Positions 20,843 to 30,100 of a stretch of DNA of 48,061 nucleotides are shown piece by piece (position 1 is the stretch's first letter; each line of letters starts with the position of its first letter). The stretch lies in contig JAFSEA010000074.1 in the NCBI GenBank assembly GCA_017435965.1, forward strand, positions 1 to 48,061. Reading direction: 5' to 3'. The position numbers were made by a program, and so were the translations under genes. Under the pieces are notes generated by a model, which was not told where the DNA came from, ran no database searches, and saw only the letters and a program-made list of their open reading frames with translations. The DNA is from Oscillospiraceae bacterium (GTDB taxonomy: Bacteria > Bacillota > Clostridia > Oscillospirales > JAAYXM01).

Positions 20843-21874
20843 ATGACAAGACGAAAAGACGGGCGATTTGTAAAAGTTATCACGCTTTCAAGCGGTGAAA
20901 AGAAATACTTTTACAGCTCCGCAAAGACCGAAAAGGAAGCAACGAGAGATTTTGATAAGCAGCTGCTTGCGTTCCGGGAGAAAGAAAAGCGCAGACGTTC
21001 CTTTCCGGTTATTGCCGATGAATGGGACACAGAATACAGGGAACGTGTGTCAGATGTGAACTATCGGAAGAATACACGCGGCGCATACAATCGGATCATC
21101 GAATACTTCGCCGACAATAAGGACATAACAAAGATTTCGGCATTGGATATAAACCGCTTTATAAAGTATCTTATTGCGCGCGGATATTATAAACAGACCA
21201 TTGCGGCACATAAGAACATACTGAATATGATTTTTAACTTTGCAATACTTAACGGACATACAACAGTAAACCCGGTATCTGTTATCAGACTGCCGCACAA
21301 TCTGCCAAGTTCACCCCGGAAGATGCCGACAACGGAAGAAATAAAAGAAGTAAGCAGCCATTATGACGGCTTTGACCTTCTGCCGTACTTCCTGCTCTAT
21401 ACAGGTTTGCGTATATCTGAAGCTCTTGCTTTGACTTATGCGGACATAGACAGAACGAACAAGCTTATAACCGTAAATAAGCACTTGATACATAACGGTA
21501 ACTCTCCTGTTATCGAGAACCGGACAAAGACGGTAAACTCGGAACGCAAGGTAATACTTCTTGACCGCCTGGATGAGAAGCTTCCCAAACGAAGAAACGG
21601 ATATATCTTTTGCAACGATAGGGAAGAACCTTATACAAAGCGTGAGCTTCGGACGCAGTGGATAAAGTACCGTGAGAGATACAATGTGCATCTGACCGCG
21701 CATCAGCTCCGGCACGCATACGCAACAATGCTTTTTGAAGCGGGCGTTGATGTGAAAGATGCTCAGGAACTTATGGGACACAGCGATATAAACCTTACCC
21801 GACAGATATACACGCACATCAGGAACGAACGCAAAGAAGAGACGGCAATAAAGCTCAATGCGTTTGATTTTTGA
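20843..21874 (+). CDS. int: Tyrosine recombinase (phage-type integrase)
   Basis: 343 aa. Arm-binding N-terminal domain (about 1-45: RRKDGRFVKVITLSSGEKKY), SAM-like core-binding domain (about 55-155), catalytic domain with R190 (YTGLRISEAL), a Lys near 229, HQLRH (H287, R290), H313 (ELMGHSDI) and nucleophile Y323 (TRQIYTHI). All catalytic residues are intact. It would recombine the 23-bp tRNA-Pro core with its attP copy to integrate and excise the island. AAAAGGACGG lies upstream, and the gene ends close to attR. Confidence 0.95.
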   Translation: MTRRKDGRFVKVITLSSGEKKYFYSSAKTEKEATRDFDKQLLAFREKEKRRRSFPVIADEWDTEYRERVSDVNYRKNTRGAYNRIIEYFADNKDITKISALDINRFIKYLIARGYYKQTIAAHKNILNMIFNFAILNGHTTVNPVSVIRLPHNLPSSPRKMPTTEEIKEVSSHYDGFDLLPYFLLYTGLRISEALALTYADIDRTNKLITVNKHLIHNGNSPVIENRTKTVNSERKVILLDRLDEKLPKRRNGYIFCNDREEPYTKRELRTQWIKYRERYNVHLTAHQLRHAYATMLFEAGVDVKDAQELMGHSDINLTRQIYTHIRNERKEETAIKLNAFDF

Positions 21875-21961
21875 GTGTATAATACTTAAAAAAGCGGTGT
21901 CAAGTTGTATTTGAATTGTCAATAATACGCTACCCCTTGCAACTCCTGTATTTTTAACACA

Positions 21962-21984
21962 TTCAAGTCCTGTCATCTCGACCA
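21962..21984 (+). repeat. attR core
   Basis: Exact 23-bp copy of tRNA-Pro positions 15671-15693. Marks the right end of the element. Confidence 0.9.
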
Positions 21985-22022
21985 AGAAACGAGACATCCG
22001 AAAGGATGTCTCGTTTCTTTTT
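21985..22022 (+). terminator. Displaced original terminator of tRNA-Pro
   Basis: Stem AAGAAACGAGACATCC/GGATGTCTCGTTTCTT with a GAAA tetraloop, then T-run. It begins directly at the end of attR, so before integration it would have terminated tRNA-Pro. Confidence 0.85.
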
Positions 22023-22047
22023 TTATCCCATTTCTTTCTTCGTTTCC

Positions 22048-22076
22048 TTGACAAGCTTTTTGGCGTTTGTTATAAT
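22048..22076 (+). promoter_or_regulatory. Consensus promoter of amidohydrolase gene
   Basis: Perfect TTGACA (22048-22053) and TATAAT (22071-22076) with a 17-bp spacer, 42 nt before the start codon. Confidence 0.85.
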
Positions 22077-22118
22077 GAACACGTCTTAAAATATATTTAA
22101 CGGAAGAGGTTTCAGGAT

Positions 22119-23033
22119 ATGCAACTTGTTAAAAAAATTGATATTCATTGTCACACAATTTCAAGCCGCGGAATTGTTCGTCCAAATACCGGAAATACCT
22201 TTTGTCTCCCCGAAGAGCTTATTGAAGCGTATAAGCTTATCGGAATCGAAAAGGCTGTTATTTCTCCGATTTTCAAGGCAGAACAGTCTCTTGAAGTAAA
22301 CACTAACCGTGAGATTCACGATATAGTCGAAAAGTATCCCGAGAGCTTTGCTTGGTTCTGTGGCGTTGATCCCAGACAGGGTAGCAATTCTCCTGAAACT
22401 GATTTTTCATACATACTGAATTACTATAAATCCATTGGCGCAAAGGGAATCGGTGAGATTCTCTCAAATATATGGTTTGATGATCCTCGCGTCTGGAACC
22501 TTTTCAGACACGCCGAGGCTTGTGATATGCCTGTTATCTTCCATGTGGGACATACAAACGGAGATTACGGTCTTATTGATGAGTTCGGACTTCCGCGTCT
22601 TGAGAAAACACTTAAGGAATTTCCTAATCTTAAGTTCCTCGCTCATTCGCAGCGTTGGTGGTCTCATATTTCGGGAGATATAACCGAAGAAACTTATCAC
22701 GGCTATCCTCTCGGTCCTGTTGTTCCGGGCGGACGTGTGGTTGAGCTTATGAGAAAGTATCCCAATCTTTGCGGTGACTTGTCTGCAGGAAGCGGCTGCC
22801 GTGCAGTAACAAGAGACCCTGAATTCGGCTATGCGTTTATCGAAGAATTCCAGGACAGACTTTTCTATGGTACGGATATATGCGACCCGAACAATATGAA
22901 TTCATTTGGAAGCCGTGAATCTATGTTGTATCTTGCAGAGTTCCTTGATGAAGGAGTAAAGCAGGGCAAGATTTCTTATGATGCATATTATAAGGTTTCT
23001 CGAGGAAATGCGGAGAAGCTTCTTGCAAGATAA
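22119..23033 (+). CDS. Amidohydrolase-2 family metal-dependent hydrolase
   Basis: 304 aa TIM-barrel hydrolase. Metal-binding residues are visible: D8-x-H10-x-H12 (IDIHCHT), a histidine in PVIFHVGHT (about 144-148), another in LKFLAHSQRWW, and the aspartate in LFYGTDICDP (about 259). Family members hydrolyse or decarboxylate C-N or C-C bonds in small organic acids (for example ACMSD-like enzymes). Exact substrate unknown. GAAGAGG lies upstream, and the gene has a very strong promoter. It stands just outside the integrated element. Confidence 0.82.
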   Translation: MQLVKKIDIHCHTISSRGIVRPNTGNTFCLPEELIEAYKLIGIEKAVISPIFKAEQSLEVNTNREIHDIVEKYPESFAWFCGVDPRQGSNSPETDFSYILNYYKSIGAKGIGEILSNIWFDDPRVWNLFRHAEACDMPVIFHVGHTNGDYGLIDEFGLPRLEKTLKEFPNLKFLAHSQRWWSHISGDITEETYHGYPLGPVVPGGRVVELMRKYPNLCGDLSAGSGCRAVTRDPEFGYAFIEEFQDRLFYGTDICDPNNMNSFGSRESMLYLAEFLDEGVKQGKISYDAYYKVSRGNAEKLLAR

Positions 23034-23076
23034 GTGTTTATAATAAAAGAAAATATCGGATAAAGAGGTTTTTGAG

Positions 23077-23763
23077 ATGGCTGAAGGACATCGTGGAAGA
23101 TATCGCGACCGTTTCGAAAATGAGAATATTGATAATATACCTGAATATGCGGTGCTTGAAAAATTGTTGCACGGAGTGATTGTGCGAAAGGATACAAGCG
23201 ATTTGGCAAGAACTCTCATTCGCGAATTTGGCAGTTTTGCAAATGTCATTGATGCATCGCCGGAAGAACTTGAAAAGATAAAAGGTGTTGGACCTTCTGT
23301 GAGTGCATACATTACTGCACTTCCGAATTTTTATGCCAGATATTGCAAGTGCAGGGCAGAAAATGGAGGAACATTTGAGAGCAGAGCGGAACTCATTGAT
23401 TTCTTGCAGGATCGTATCAGGAAGAGTGGAGAAGACTCTATTGCGGTGATTTGTTTTGATGCAACGCTGAAGTATATTTCGAGCGACATTGTTGTTGATA
23501 GCATAGAGAGGTCTCAAAAGAAATATGAAACAAAAGTAATTGACTATGTTGTTTCTTCAAATGCATCAAGAGTAATAGTAGCTCACAAGTCCGACAAATC
23601 AAGAGACGATGGATATATTTCGGATTTGAGGATAGTAAAACCCATTTACAATACATTAAAAGAAATCGGCGTTATTTATGATGACCATATTTTGATATAT
23701 GATGATGCCGATTGGGTTTCACTTGATAAAATCAATAAATTGCCAAAATATATCGGAGAATAA
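23077..23763 (+). CDS. RadC-like (JAB/MPN) protein with degenerate metal site
   Basis: 228 aa. An N-terminal helix-hairpin-helix segment (EELEKIKGVGPSVSAYITAL, about 67-86) precedes a RadC-type JAB domain (about 105-225). RadC proteins normally carry H-x-H-P-S-G-x7-S-x2-D. Here the region reads VIVAHKSDKSRDDGYISD, keeping the first His and the final Asp but not the second His or PSG. The family role is unsettled, and lack of zinc ligands makes a peptidase activity unlikely here. It follows the hydrolase by 43 nt and ends at a strong terminator. Confidence 0.75.
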   Translation: MAEGHRGRYRDRFENENIDNIPEYAVLEKLLHGVIVRKDTSDLARTLIREFGSFANVIDASPEELEKIKGVGPSVSAYITALPNFYARYCKCRAENGGTFESRAELIDFLQDRIRKSGEDSIAVICFDATLKYISSDIVVDSIERSQKKYETKVIDYVVSSNASRVIVAHKSDKSRDDGYISDLRIVKPIYNTLKEIGVIYDDHILIYDDADWVSLDKINKLPKYIGE

Positions 23764-23777
23764 ATAATTTAGTTTTC

Positions 23778-23815
23778 AAAAAGACTGTGGTTTTATGTCT
23801 GCCACAGTCTTTTTT
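23778..23815 (+). terminator. Intrinsic terminator after radC-like gene
   Basis: AAAAGACTGTGG/CCACAGTCTTTT stem with an 11-nt loop, followed by Ts. Confidence 0.85.
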
Positions 23816-23884
23816 GTATGTAACAAAGAATTCCTTATCTGCATATTGTGGAAAGGATAATGCCGGTTTTGGAGTTGGTGAGTT

Positions 23885-24121
23885 GTGAGAAGTCAAACTT
23901 TTCTTTCGGATATGAAGCGTGGCGAATTATGCAGAATATTGAAAATTTCTCTTCCAAAGGAAATGAAAAGGCGTTTACAGGATTTTGGGATAATTTGCGG
24001 AACAGAAATGGAATGTCTTATGAAAAGTCCGTTGGGAGATCCCACGGCATTTCTTGTAAAAGGAACGGTTATAGCATTGAGGAGTGATGAAACAAAGCTG
24101 ATTGAGGTTGAGGTGTTATGA
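23885..24121 (+). CDS. feoA: FeoA ferrous-iron transport accessory protein
   Basis: 78 aa, SH3-like FeoA fold: FLSDMKRGELCRILKIS, RRLQDFGIICGTEMECLMKS, PLGDPTAFLVKGTVIALRSD. FeoA assists FeoB, probably by binding its cytosolic part. The start is a GTG at 23885 with GGAG 11 nt upstream, so weakly supported. An overlapping frame starting at ATG 23860 encodes an unrelated peptide. The stop overlaps the feoB ATG (ATGA), a tight coupling normal for feoAB. Confidence 0.9.
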   Translation: MRSQTFLSDMKRGELCRILKISLPKEMKRRLQDFGIICGTEMECLMKSPLGDPTAFLVKGTVIALRSDETKLIEVEVL

Positions 24122-26196
24122 TGCAATCAAAGAAAACAAATCAGGAAAATGAAATATGCGGAATTATTGCCCTCACGGGCAATCCCAATGTGGGAAAGAG
24201 CACTTTGTTCAATGGGCTTACCGGTATGCATCAGCATACCGGGAATTGGTCGGGAAAAACAGTCTCAAATGCCTGTGGATATTATAAAACAGAAGATAAG
24301 AAATATATGCTGATTGACCTTCCGGGTACATATTCCTATTCTGCCGGAACTGCAGAAGAGGGAGTGACACGGGATTTTCTATGTTTTGAAGAACTTGATG
24401 CAGTTGTTGTGGTGTGTGATGCAACGTGTCTTGAAAGAAATATGAACCTTGTTTTACAGACATTGGAAATCACAGACAGAACTGTTGTGTGTATAAATCT
24501 CATAGATGAAGCGGAAAAGAAAGGCATTGAGACAGATGCACTTGCTTTGGAAAAGCTTTTGGGAATAAGCGTGCTCAGAACTGAGGCAAGAAGCGGCAAA
24601 GGTCTTGAAAAAATTCCGGAAATCGCCGTGAAGAAAAAGGCGGGAGAGACATTCAAGGTAAATTATGGCGAATCGGCAGAAAAATATATAGAACAAATCT
24701 GCGGATGTCTTGAAAAAATGGGAATTTCAAAGGCGAGAAGGTTTTGCGCAATAAGACTTCTGTGTGAGGATAAAAGCTTCATTGATTCCTTTGAGAAAAA
24801 ATACGGAATCAATCCTAAAGCTGATGAGGAAATCAAAAGAATACTTCATAAAGCAAAAAGTGAATTTTGCGAGGAAAGTTTTGAGGACGTTACAGCAGAG
24901 GCACTTGTCAAAACTGCAGAGAGAATATGCGGCAGAATAATGAGAGGAAATAAAAGCGGATATACAAGAAAAGAGCGTATTCTGGACAGGATATTCACGG
25001 GGCGTTTGACGGGTTTTTGCGTTATGCTCCTTTTTCTTTCGGGAATTTTCTGGTTGACTATCGAAGGTGCAAATTTCATATCGGAAATTTTATCAAAATA
25101 CCTGTCGGGTTTAGAAGCACCTTTTGGCGAATTGTTACGAATGCTTGATGTGCCGTTGTGGATAGCTAAACCTCTGACGGAAGGTATGTGGAGAGTCCTT
25201 TCCTGGGTAGTTGCCGTTATGCTTCCGCCTATGGCAATTTTCTTTCCGCTGTTTACTTTGCTTGAGGATTTTGGATACCTTCCGAGAATTGCTTTCAATC
25301 TTGATCGCGTGTTTAAAAAGTGCAATGCCTGCGGGAAGCAGAGTCTCACTATGTGTATGGGTTTTGGTTGTAATGCGGTGGGAGTTACCGGGTGCAGAAT
25401 AATAGACTCGCCGAGGGAAAGGCTGATAGCGATGATAACAAACAGTTTTGTTCCGTGCAACGGAAGATTCCCGGCTCTTATCGCCATTATAACAATGTTT
25501 TTTGCAGGCGTGTCAAAAAATACATTATCCTCAATAACATCTGCGATGATACTTACTCTTGTGATAGTTGTCGGTATATTTGCCTCTTTTGGCGCATCAA
25601 AGCTTTTGTCGGGGACTCTTCTTCGCGGAATGCCCTCATCCTTTGTTCTCGAACTGCCATCATACAGACGACCGCAGATATGGAAGGTGATTGTCCGATC
25701 TGTTTTTGACCGAACTCTGTTTGTTCTTGCGAGGGCAGTCAAGGCGGCGATACCTGCAGGATTTGTGATATGGATAATGGCAAATGTTTCGATAGGCAAT
25801 GAAACACTTCTCGGCATATGTTCACAGTTTCTTGAACCGTTTGGGAAAATGATAGGTCTTGACGGCATAATTCTTATGGCATTCATACTCAGTCTTCCTG
25901 CAAACGAAATTATGCTTCCGCTGATTATTATGGCATATTCTTCTTCAAAAACATTATCCGAGGCGGAAAGTCTTGCATCCCTTTATACGTTGCTGAAAGC
26001 TAACGGTTGGGATTGGATACGAGCTGTGTGCGTGATGCTTTTCTCACTTATGCATTGGCCCTGTGCAACCACTCTTATGACCATAAAAAAAGAAAGCGGA
26101 AGTATGAAATGGACTGTTGTTGCATTCATACTTCCGACTTTGTTCGGGATAACTGCTTGCTTTTTATTCAATTTTATTGCAAGACTTTTTGTGTGA
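24118..26196 (+). CDS. feoB: FeoB ferrous-iron transporter
   Basis: 692 aa. N-terminal G domain with G1 GNPNVGKST (21-29), switch motif HQHTGNWSGKTV, G3 DLPGTYS (about 63-69) and G4 NLID; then a helical GDI-like part and a membrane core with the Gate-type cysteine-rich motif CGKQSLTMCMGFGCNAVGVTG (split around residue 405-425), followed by further membrane spans to the C-terminus. It imports Fe(II), the main iron source for anaerobes. Length is normal for the short Firmicutes type. It converges on the M55 gene with only 3 nt between the stops. Confidence 0.95.
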   Translation: MMQSKKTNQENEICGIIALTGNPNVGKSTLFNGLTGMHQHTGNWSGKTVSNACGYYKTEDKKYMLIDLPGTYSYSAGTAEEGVTRDFLCFEELDAVVVVCDATCLERNMNLVLQTLEITDRTVVCINLIDEAEKKGIETDALALEKLLGISVLRTEARSGKGLEKIPEIAVKKKAGETFKVNYGESAEKYIEQICGCLEKMGISKARRFCAIRLLCEDKSFIDSFEKKYGINPKADEEIKRILHKAKSEFCEESFEDVTAEALVKTAERICGRIMRGNKSGYTRKERILDRIFTGRLTGFCVMLLFLSGIFWLTIEGANFISEILSKYLSGLEAPFGELLRMLDVPLWIAKPLTEGMWRVLSWVVAVMLPPMAIFFPLFTLLEDFGYLPRIAFNLDRVFKKCNACGKQSLTMCMGFGCNAVGVTGCRIIDSPRERLIAMITNSFVPCNGRFPALIAIITMFFAGVSKNTLSSITSAMILTLVIVVGIFASFGASKLLSGTLLRGMPSSFVLELPSYRRPQIWKVIVRSVFDRTLFVLARAVKAAIPAGFVIWIMANVSIGNETLLGICSQFLEPFGKMIGLDGIILMAFILSLPANEIMLPLIIMAYSSSKTLSEAESLASLYTLLKANGWDWIRAVCVMLFSLMHWPCATTLMTIKKESGSMKWTVVAFILPTLFGITACFLFNFIARLFV

Positions 26197-26199
26197 ATA

Positions 26200-27063
26200 T
26201 CAATCGTCGAGAGTTTTGAAGATATAAGGTGCTTCGTATTTTCCCTCGGCGAGAATTTCAGGCTCGGAGGAGCACATTTTGACAATATCCGTATCGTGAC
26301 GGTTTATCCACTTTTGTGCAGGACGGTTTTCTGATTTGCGAAGCCACATTTCCTGAATATATGGAGGTTTGGGACAGAAAATCTCAAACTTTTCCCGGTT
26401 TGCGATGAAATCAAGAAGTGCTTCTTTTGCACCTTTGTATATTCGTTCCCTCGCAACTTCGGGATGAACATGGACTGCTCCGAGATTGTGATCGGCATAT
26501 TCTTCCGCAGTACAGTTTGCACCGTTGTCACGGGTTACTCCGTATTTTACTTCGACTGTGTGAACCCACGGCGTGAGTGATTTTACTTCCTTTGTGAGAG
26601 CACGCTCTCCCGATGCAAATATTGTGCGGACACCGTAGAAGCCTGAAATCATGGTATATTGCCCGTATTCACCAATGGATATTCCGTTGATTCGTTTTTC
26701 TAAGACTCCGAAATTTCCCGTGTGGGAGATATGAGATTCCATTGTGCCTGCCTTTGCGTGCTGTCCAATCCAGGCGATTGCATCGAAGTTATCATTGAGT
26801 CCAAACTGATAGGGAACACCCCAGCCTCTTGAATAGAGGGCACGCTTGTCGAGAAGAAGAGTGTTTATGGCACCGTAGCCGTGACCGTCAATTACTACAA
26901 TTTCATCGGCACCGGCATCAAAGAACCCACGGATAGCGGCATTGACCTCTTCTGTGAGAAGGATTTTTCCCTGTTCGTAATAAACGCTGTCGGGATGTAT
27001 CCAATCCTTTTGATTGACGACACCGGCAACGCCTTCCAGATCGGTCATTATGGCAATTTTCAT
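26200..27063 (-). CDS. M55-family D-aminopeptidase (DppA-like)
   Basis: 287 aa. Zinc ligands of the DppA type are visible: D8 and E10 (TDLEGVAG), H61 (DGHG), H102 (GQHAKAG) and E132 (IGEYG), with the SHT nucleophile segment at about 114. DppA from B. subtilis is a decameric enzyme cleaving D-Ala-containing peptides. The last gene of the minus-strand surface operon, so it may process wall- or diet-derived peptides. CGGAGG lies 11 nt upstream. Confidence 0.88.
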   Translation of the reverse strand: MKIAIMTDLEGVAGVVNQKDWIHPDSVYYEQGKILLTEEVNAAIRGFFDAGADEIVVIDGHGYGAINTLLLDKRALYSRGWGVPYQFGLNDNFDAIAWIGQHAKAGTMESHISHTGNFGVLEKRINGISIGEYGQYTMISGFYGVRTIFASGERALTKEVKSLTPWVHTVEVKYGVTRDNGANCTAEEYADHNLGAVHVHPEVARERIYKGAKEALLDFIANREKFEIFCPKPPYIQEMWLRKSENRPAQKWINRHDTDIVKMCSSEPEILAEGKYEAPYIFKTLDD

Positions 27064-27087
27064 ATTAAAAATTCCTCCGTATAGAGC

Positions 27088-27115
27088 TGTAGGGGATGAA
27101 ATCTCATCCCCTACA
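27088..27115 (-). terminator. Hairpin between SLH lyase and M55 genes
   Basis: 12-bp perfect stem TGTAGGGGATGA/TCATCCCCTACA. No T-run on the minus strand, so it may stabilise or attenuate the upstream long message rather than fully stop it. Confidence 0.5.
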
Positions 27116-27123
27116 ATATTTTA

Positions 27124-30100
27124 TTATTTGTTTGCGGCAAAGTCAAGAACTCTCTTTAAGAGAACTGCAACTTCTGCTCGTGTTGTGTTGTCATTTGGTG
27201 CGATTTTGCCGTTTTTGCCATTTACAAGTCCTGCACCGATAAGTGCTGATACCGCATCCTTTGCATATTCGGGAACATCACCGATGTCCGGCATATCCAC
27301 ATCACCGATTTCAAATTCAACACCCTCTGACTTGAGCACACGATATACCATAAGCATCATATCGCATCTCTTGATACTTTCACGGGGTGCAAATTTGTTG
27401 TTGCCGATACCGCCGACAAGACCTGTGTTTCTTGCGATTGCAAGTTCCTTTGCAAAGTAATCACTTGCATCTACGTCCGCGAAGTTTTCCGTGTTGTCGC
27501 TTGTCTTTTCAAAGGCACGAACAAGTAAAATTGCAAAGTCTGCTCTTGTTATGTTCTTTGCAGGTGAGAAAGTGTCTTCGGATGTTCCTTTGATAATACC
27601 TGCATCCGCAAGAGCATTGATGGCATCCTCTGCCCAAGCGTGATTTCCGAGGTCAACAAAACGCACATCGTCTTTGCTGCCGTCTGTTGACGGAGCATCG
27701 GGAACATTGGTTGAAGGTTTATCATTATCTTCCTTATCATTGGAAGGTACGGACGGTGTGCCTGTGCCTCCGTTGCCACTACTGCTACCGGAGCCCGTGC
27801 CACCGCTTCCGCTTCCGCCACCGGAACCACCGGAGGTTGAACCATAGACTGTCACTTCAAAGGAGGTTGTGCTTTCTCTTCCGTCCTTATCAATTGCGGC
27901 AACCACAAATCCGTTTTCTCCCACCTGAGCCGATGAAGGTTTCCAGGTAATCTTTCCGGTTTCGGAATCAATGCCGGCACCTCTCGGTGCAGTTTTGAGA
28001 ACATACTCAACAGCATCGCCGGAGACACTTTCGGCAGTTACTACCATTGTCATAAGGCTTCCTGCACCTGCTGTGAGATTCTTTGCTACTTCATCAAAAA
28101 CGGGTGCATCATCCGCTACATAGGAAAGGGGAATGGAGAATGCCTTTTTCTCGGCAATGTTGTAGGTATAACCGAGACTTAAGTTGCTGTTGTTGAGGAA
28201 TCCCGAAACAAGACTTACATCGCCGAGGTCAAGAACAACGTTGTTGCCTTCTTGTGTTGCACCGAGGATTTTGTAAGATGCATTCAGGGAACCTGTGGGC
28301 TCAATGTAGATGTATCTTCCCGGAAGGTTGGAAACATCAACATCGTTGTCAAATTTGACTGTAACAGTGTTCTTGTCGGTGAATTCCTTGGTGAAGGCAA
28401 CCACCTGACCTGTGTATTCCCGTTCCGTTGAGATATTTCCGATGATGTCGCCGTCGTTTACATAGCTATAGATGTTCTTTCCCTCACTATTTACGCTGTA
28501 AACGCCGACAAAGCCACGGAAGTCAAAGCTGACCTCACCGTCTGTGATGTTGTAGATAACTTCGTTGTTTGTGGCATATACAACATAATCGGTGCGACCG
28601 GATTTGAGAGAAACTTTGACTGCCTTCACAACATCATCTGTGCTCTCGTAGCCTTCTTTAACTGTGGTGTTGAGATATGTTGCAGAGGAAATATATTCCT
28701 CGCCCTTGTATGGCTCGATGAGAGAGGTGTAGAGAGTGTCAAGCTCTGACTCGTTGTTTTCGCGGTGGATAAGCATATAGTCAAGACCGGGAATGTTCTT
28801 ATTGTTTACTGTTCTCGGAGCATAACCGGTTGTGAGACCAACGCCTGTGGGTGTCCAGTCGTTGAGTGCGAAGAACTTGAGATTAAGTCCCTTTGAGTCA
28901 GAAACAGCTTTGTTAAAGTCAGTCTGCTTGAAGTTTACGGTAAAGGTTCCGTCCTCAATATTCTCTGCACTATTTACGTTTTCAAGCCAAGTATATCCTC
29001 TCGGATATGCCGGGTCAAGAGCAGATGTTCCTGCAACGGTATTCGGGTCGGGACCGTATGGTACATCTGCACCGGCATATGAACCTACATAATTTCCGTC
29101 ATCGTCCACCTGAGGAACGAGATTGAGACCGTCAACGGTATAGCCCATATAGCTCTGTGTGTGGAAGCTGTATGTATGCTCATTTCCGCCTTTTATGCGG
29201 AAGAAGTCGATAGTATACGCATCCTTTTCGGAAGCTTCAATGGTAACTGCCGTTCTTCGGTAAATATCAGTTTTCGGATATACCTTGGGCTGGTCTATAT
29301 CAAAGAGCTTAACACGTGTTGTGGAATCGAAATGGAGAGGATGCGCACAGTTTGTTGCACTCTGCCAGTTTTCATCAACAACAACGGTGTTGTGGGCAAG
29401 TGTGTTTGAAACCCACTGGAAGCGGTTTGGTTCATAGCCTGCAGTTTCGGGATATCCGAGGTCGGGAGTAAAGTTGAAGCCATAGGCATCAATACCAAGC
29501 TGAAGTGAATCATAGTGTCCGTGACCGCCTGTTTTACCGTAGTAAATCCAGGTGTCGTAACGCTGCTCGGAGCTTGTGGATGAGGTTGCACCCTTTATGA
29601 GAGCACCGCCACGAAGAACTGCAAGACCGAAGCCTGTGAGGTTGTCGCTTGAAAGCTCATATTCACCATACTCATCAATGAGTGCTTGGATTTCAGTCTT
29701 CAAGCTATCGTTATCTGTAAAGATATCGATATAAACATCATCGAGCTTTCCACCCTGATAGAAGTAATAAAGCTGTGCAAGCTCGGGAGTTTTGAGCATA
29801 TTGAATGCACGAAGAACATAGCTTCCGTAGTTTGAAATACCGGGTCCGGCGGTACGTCCTGAGTCGCCGATGTGGAGTGTATATCCGTTACCTACCGTCT
29901 CTTTTACAAAAGCACCGAACATTTTTACATACTTCGGGTTTTTGAAAAGGTTGAGCTCATCCGCTGCACCATAGCGATAAAGTGTTTCTGCCACGTTGAG
30001 ACCGTTTGTGAGCCAGATTGCGTTATATCCCACGCCGACTTCATTGCCGAAACCGTCACGGTCAACGTCAGCAACGTATTTGATAAGCATTTCACCGCCT

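Larger units (their letters stand above)
15671..21984 (+). mobile_element. 6.3-kb tRNA-Pro-integrated element (satellite-like)
   Basis: Bounded by a 23-bp exact direct repeat of the tRNA 3' end. The integrase gene ends 87 bp before the right repeat. A rightward arm (repressor, Fic, hairpin array, integrase) and a leftward arm (Cro-like gene, four small paralogues, HTH protein, small membrane and zinc proteins, replication-type protein, RHH protein, ArpU-like protein) diverge from an operator region at 19315-19460, as in temperate phages. No capsid, terminase, portal, tail, lysis, relaxase or conjugation gene is visible. It could be a phage-satellite-like island, a minimal self-replicating element or a reduced prophage. 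Confidence 0.85.

Noticed and set aside
15671-21984. Interpretation as integrative conjugative element
   Set aside because: No relaxase, coupling protein, VirB4-like ATPase or other transfer gene is visible.
21311-22054. 247-codon minus-strand frame across int and attR
   Set aside because: Antisense to the integrase and spans the attachment site and a terminator. No family features.
24846-25886. 346-codon minus-strand frame opposite feoB
   Set aside because: Lies wholly antisense to the clearly conserved feoB core, has no ribosome site or recognisable domain, and is Arg/Ser/Ile-rich as expected for a shadow frame.
27720-27840. Low-complexity repeat in the SLH gene as a possible slippage or phase-variation tract
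   Set aside because: It encodes a Gly/Ser linker with irregular codons; no long homopolymer or perfect short tandem repeat that would promote slippage.
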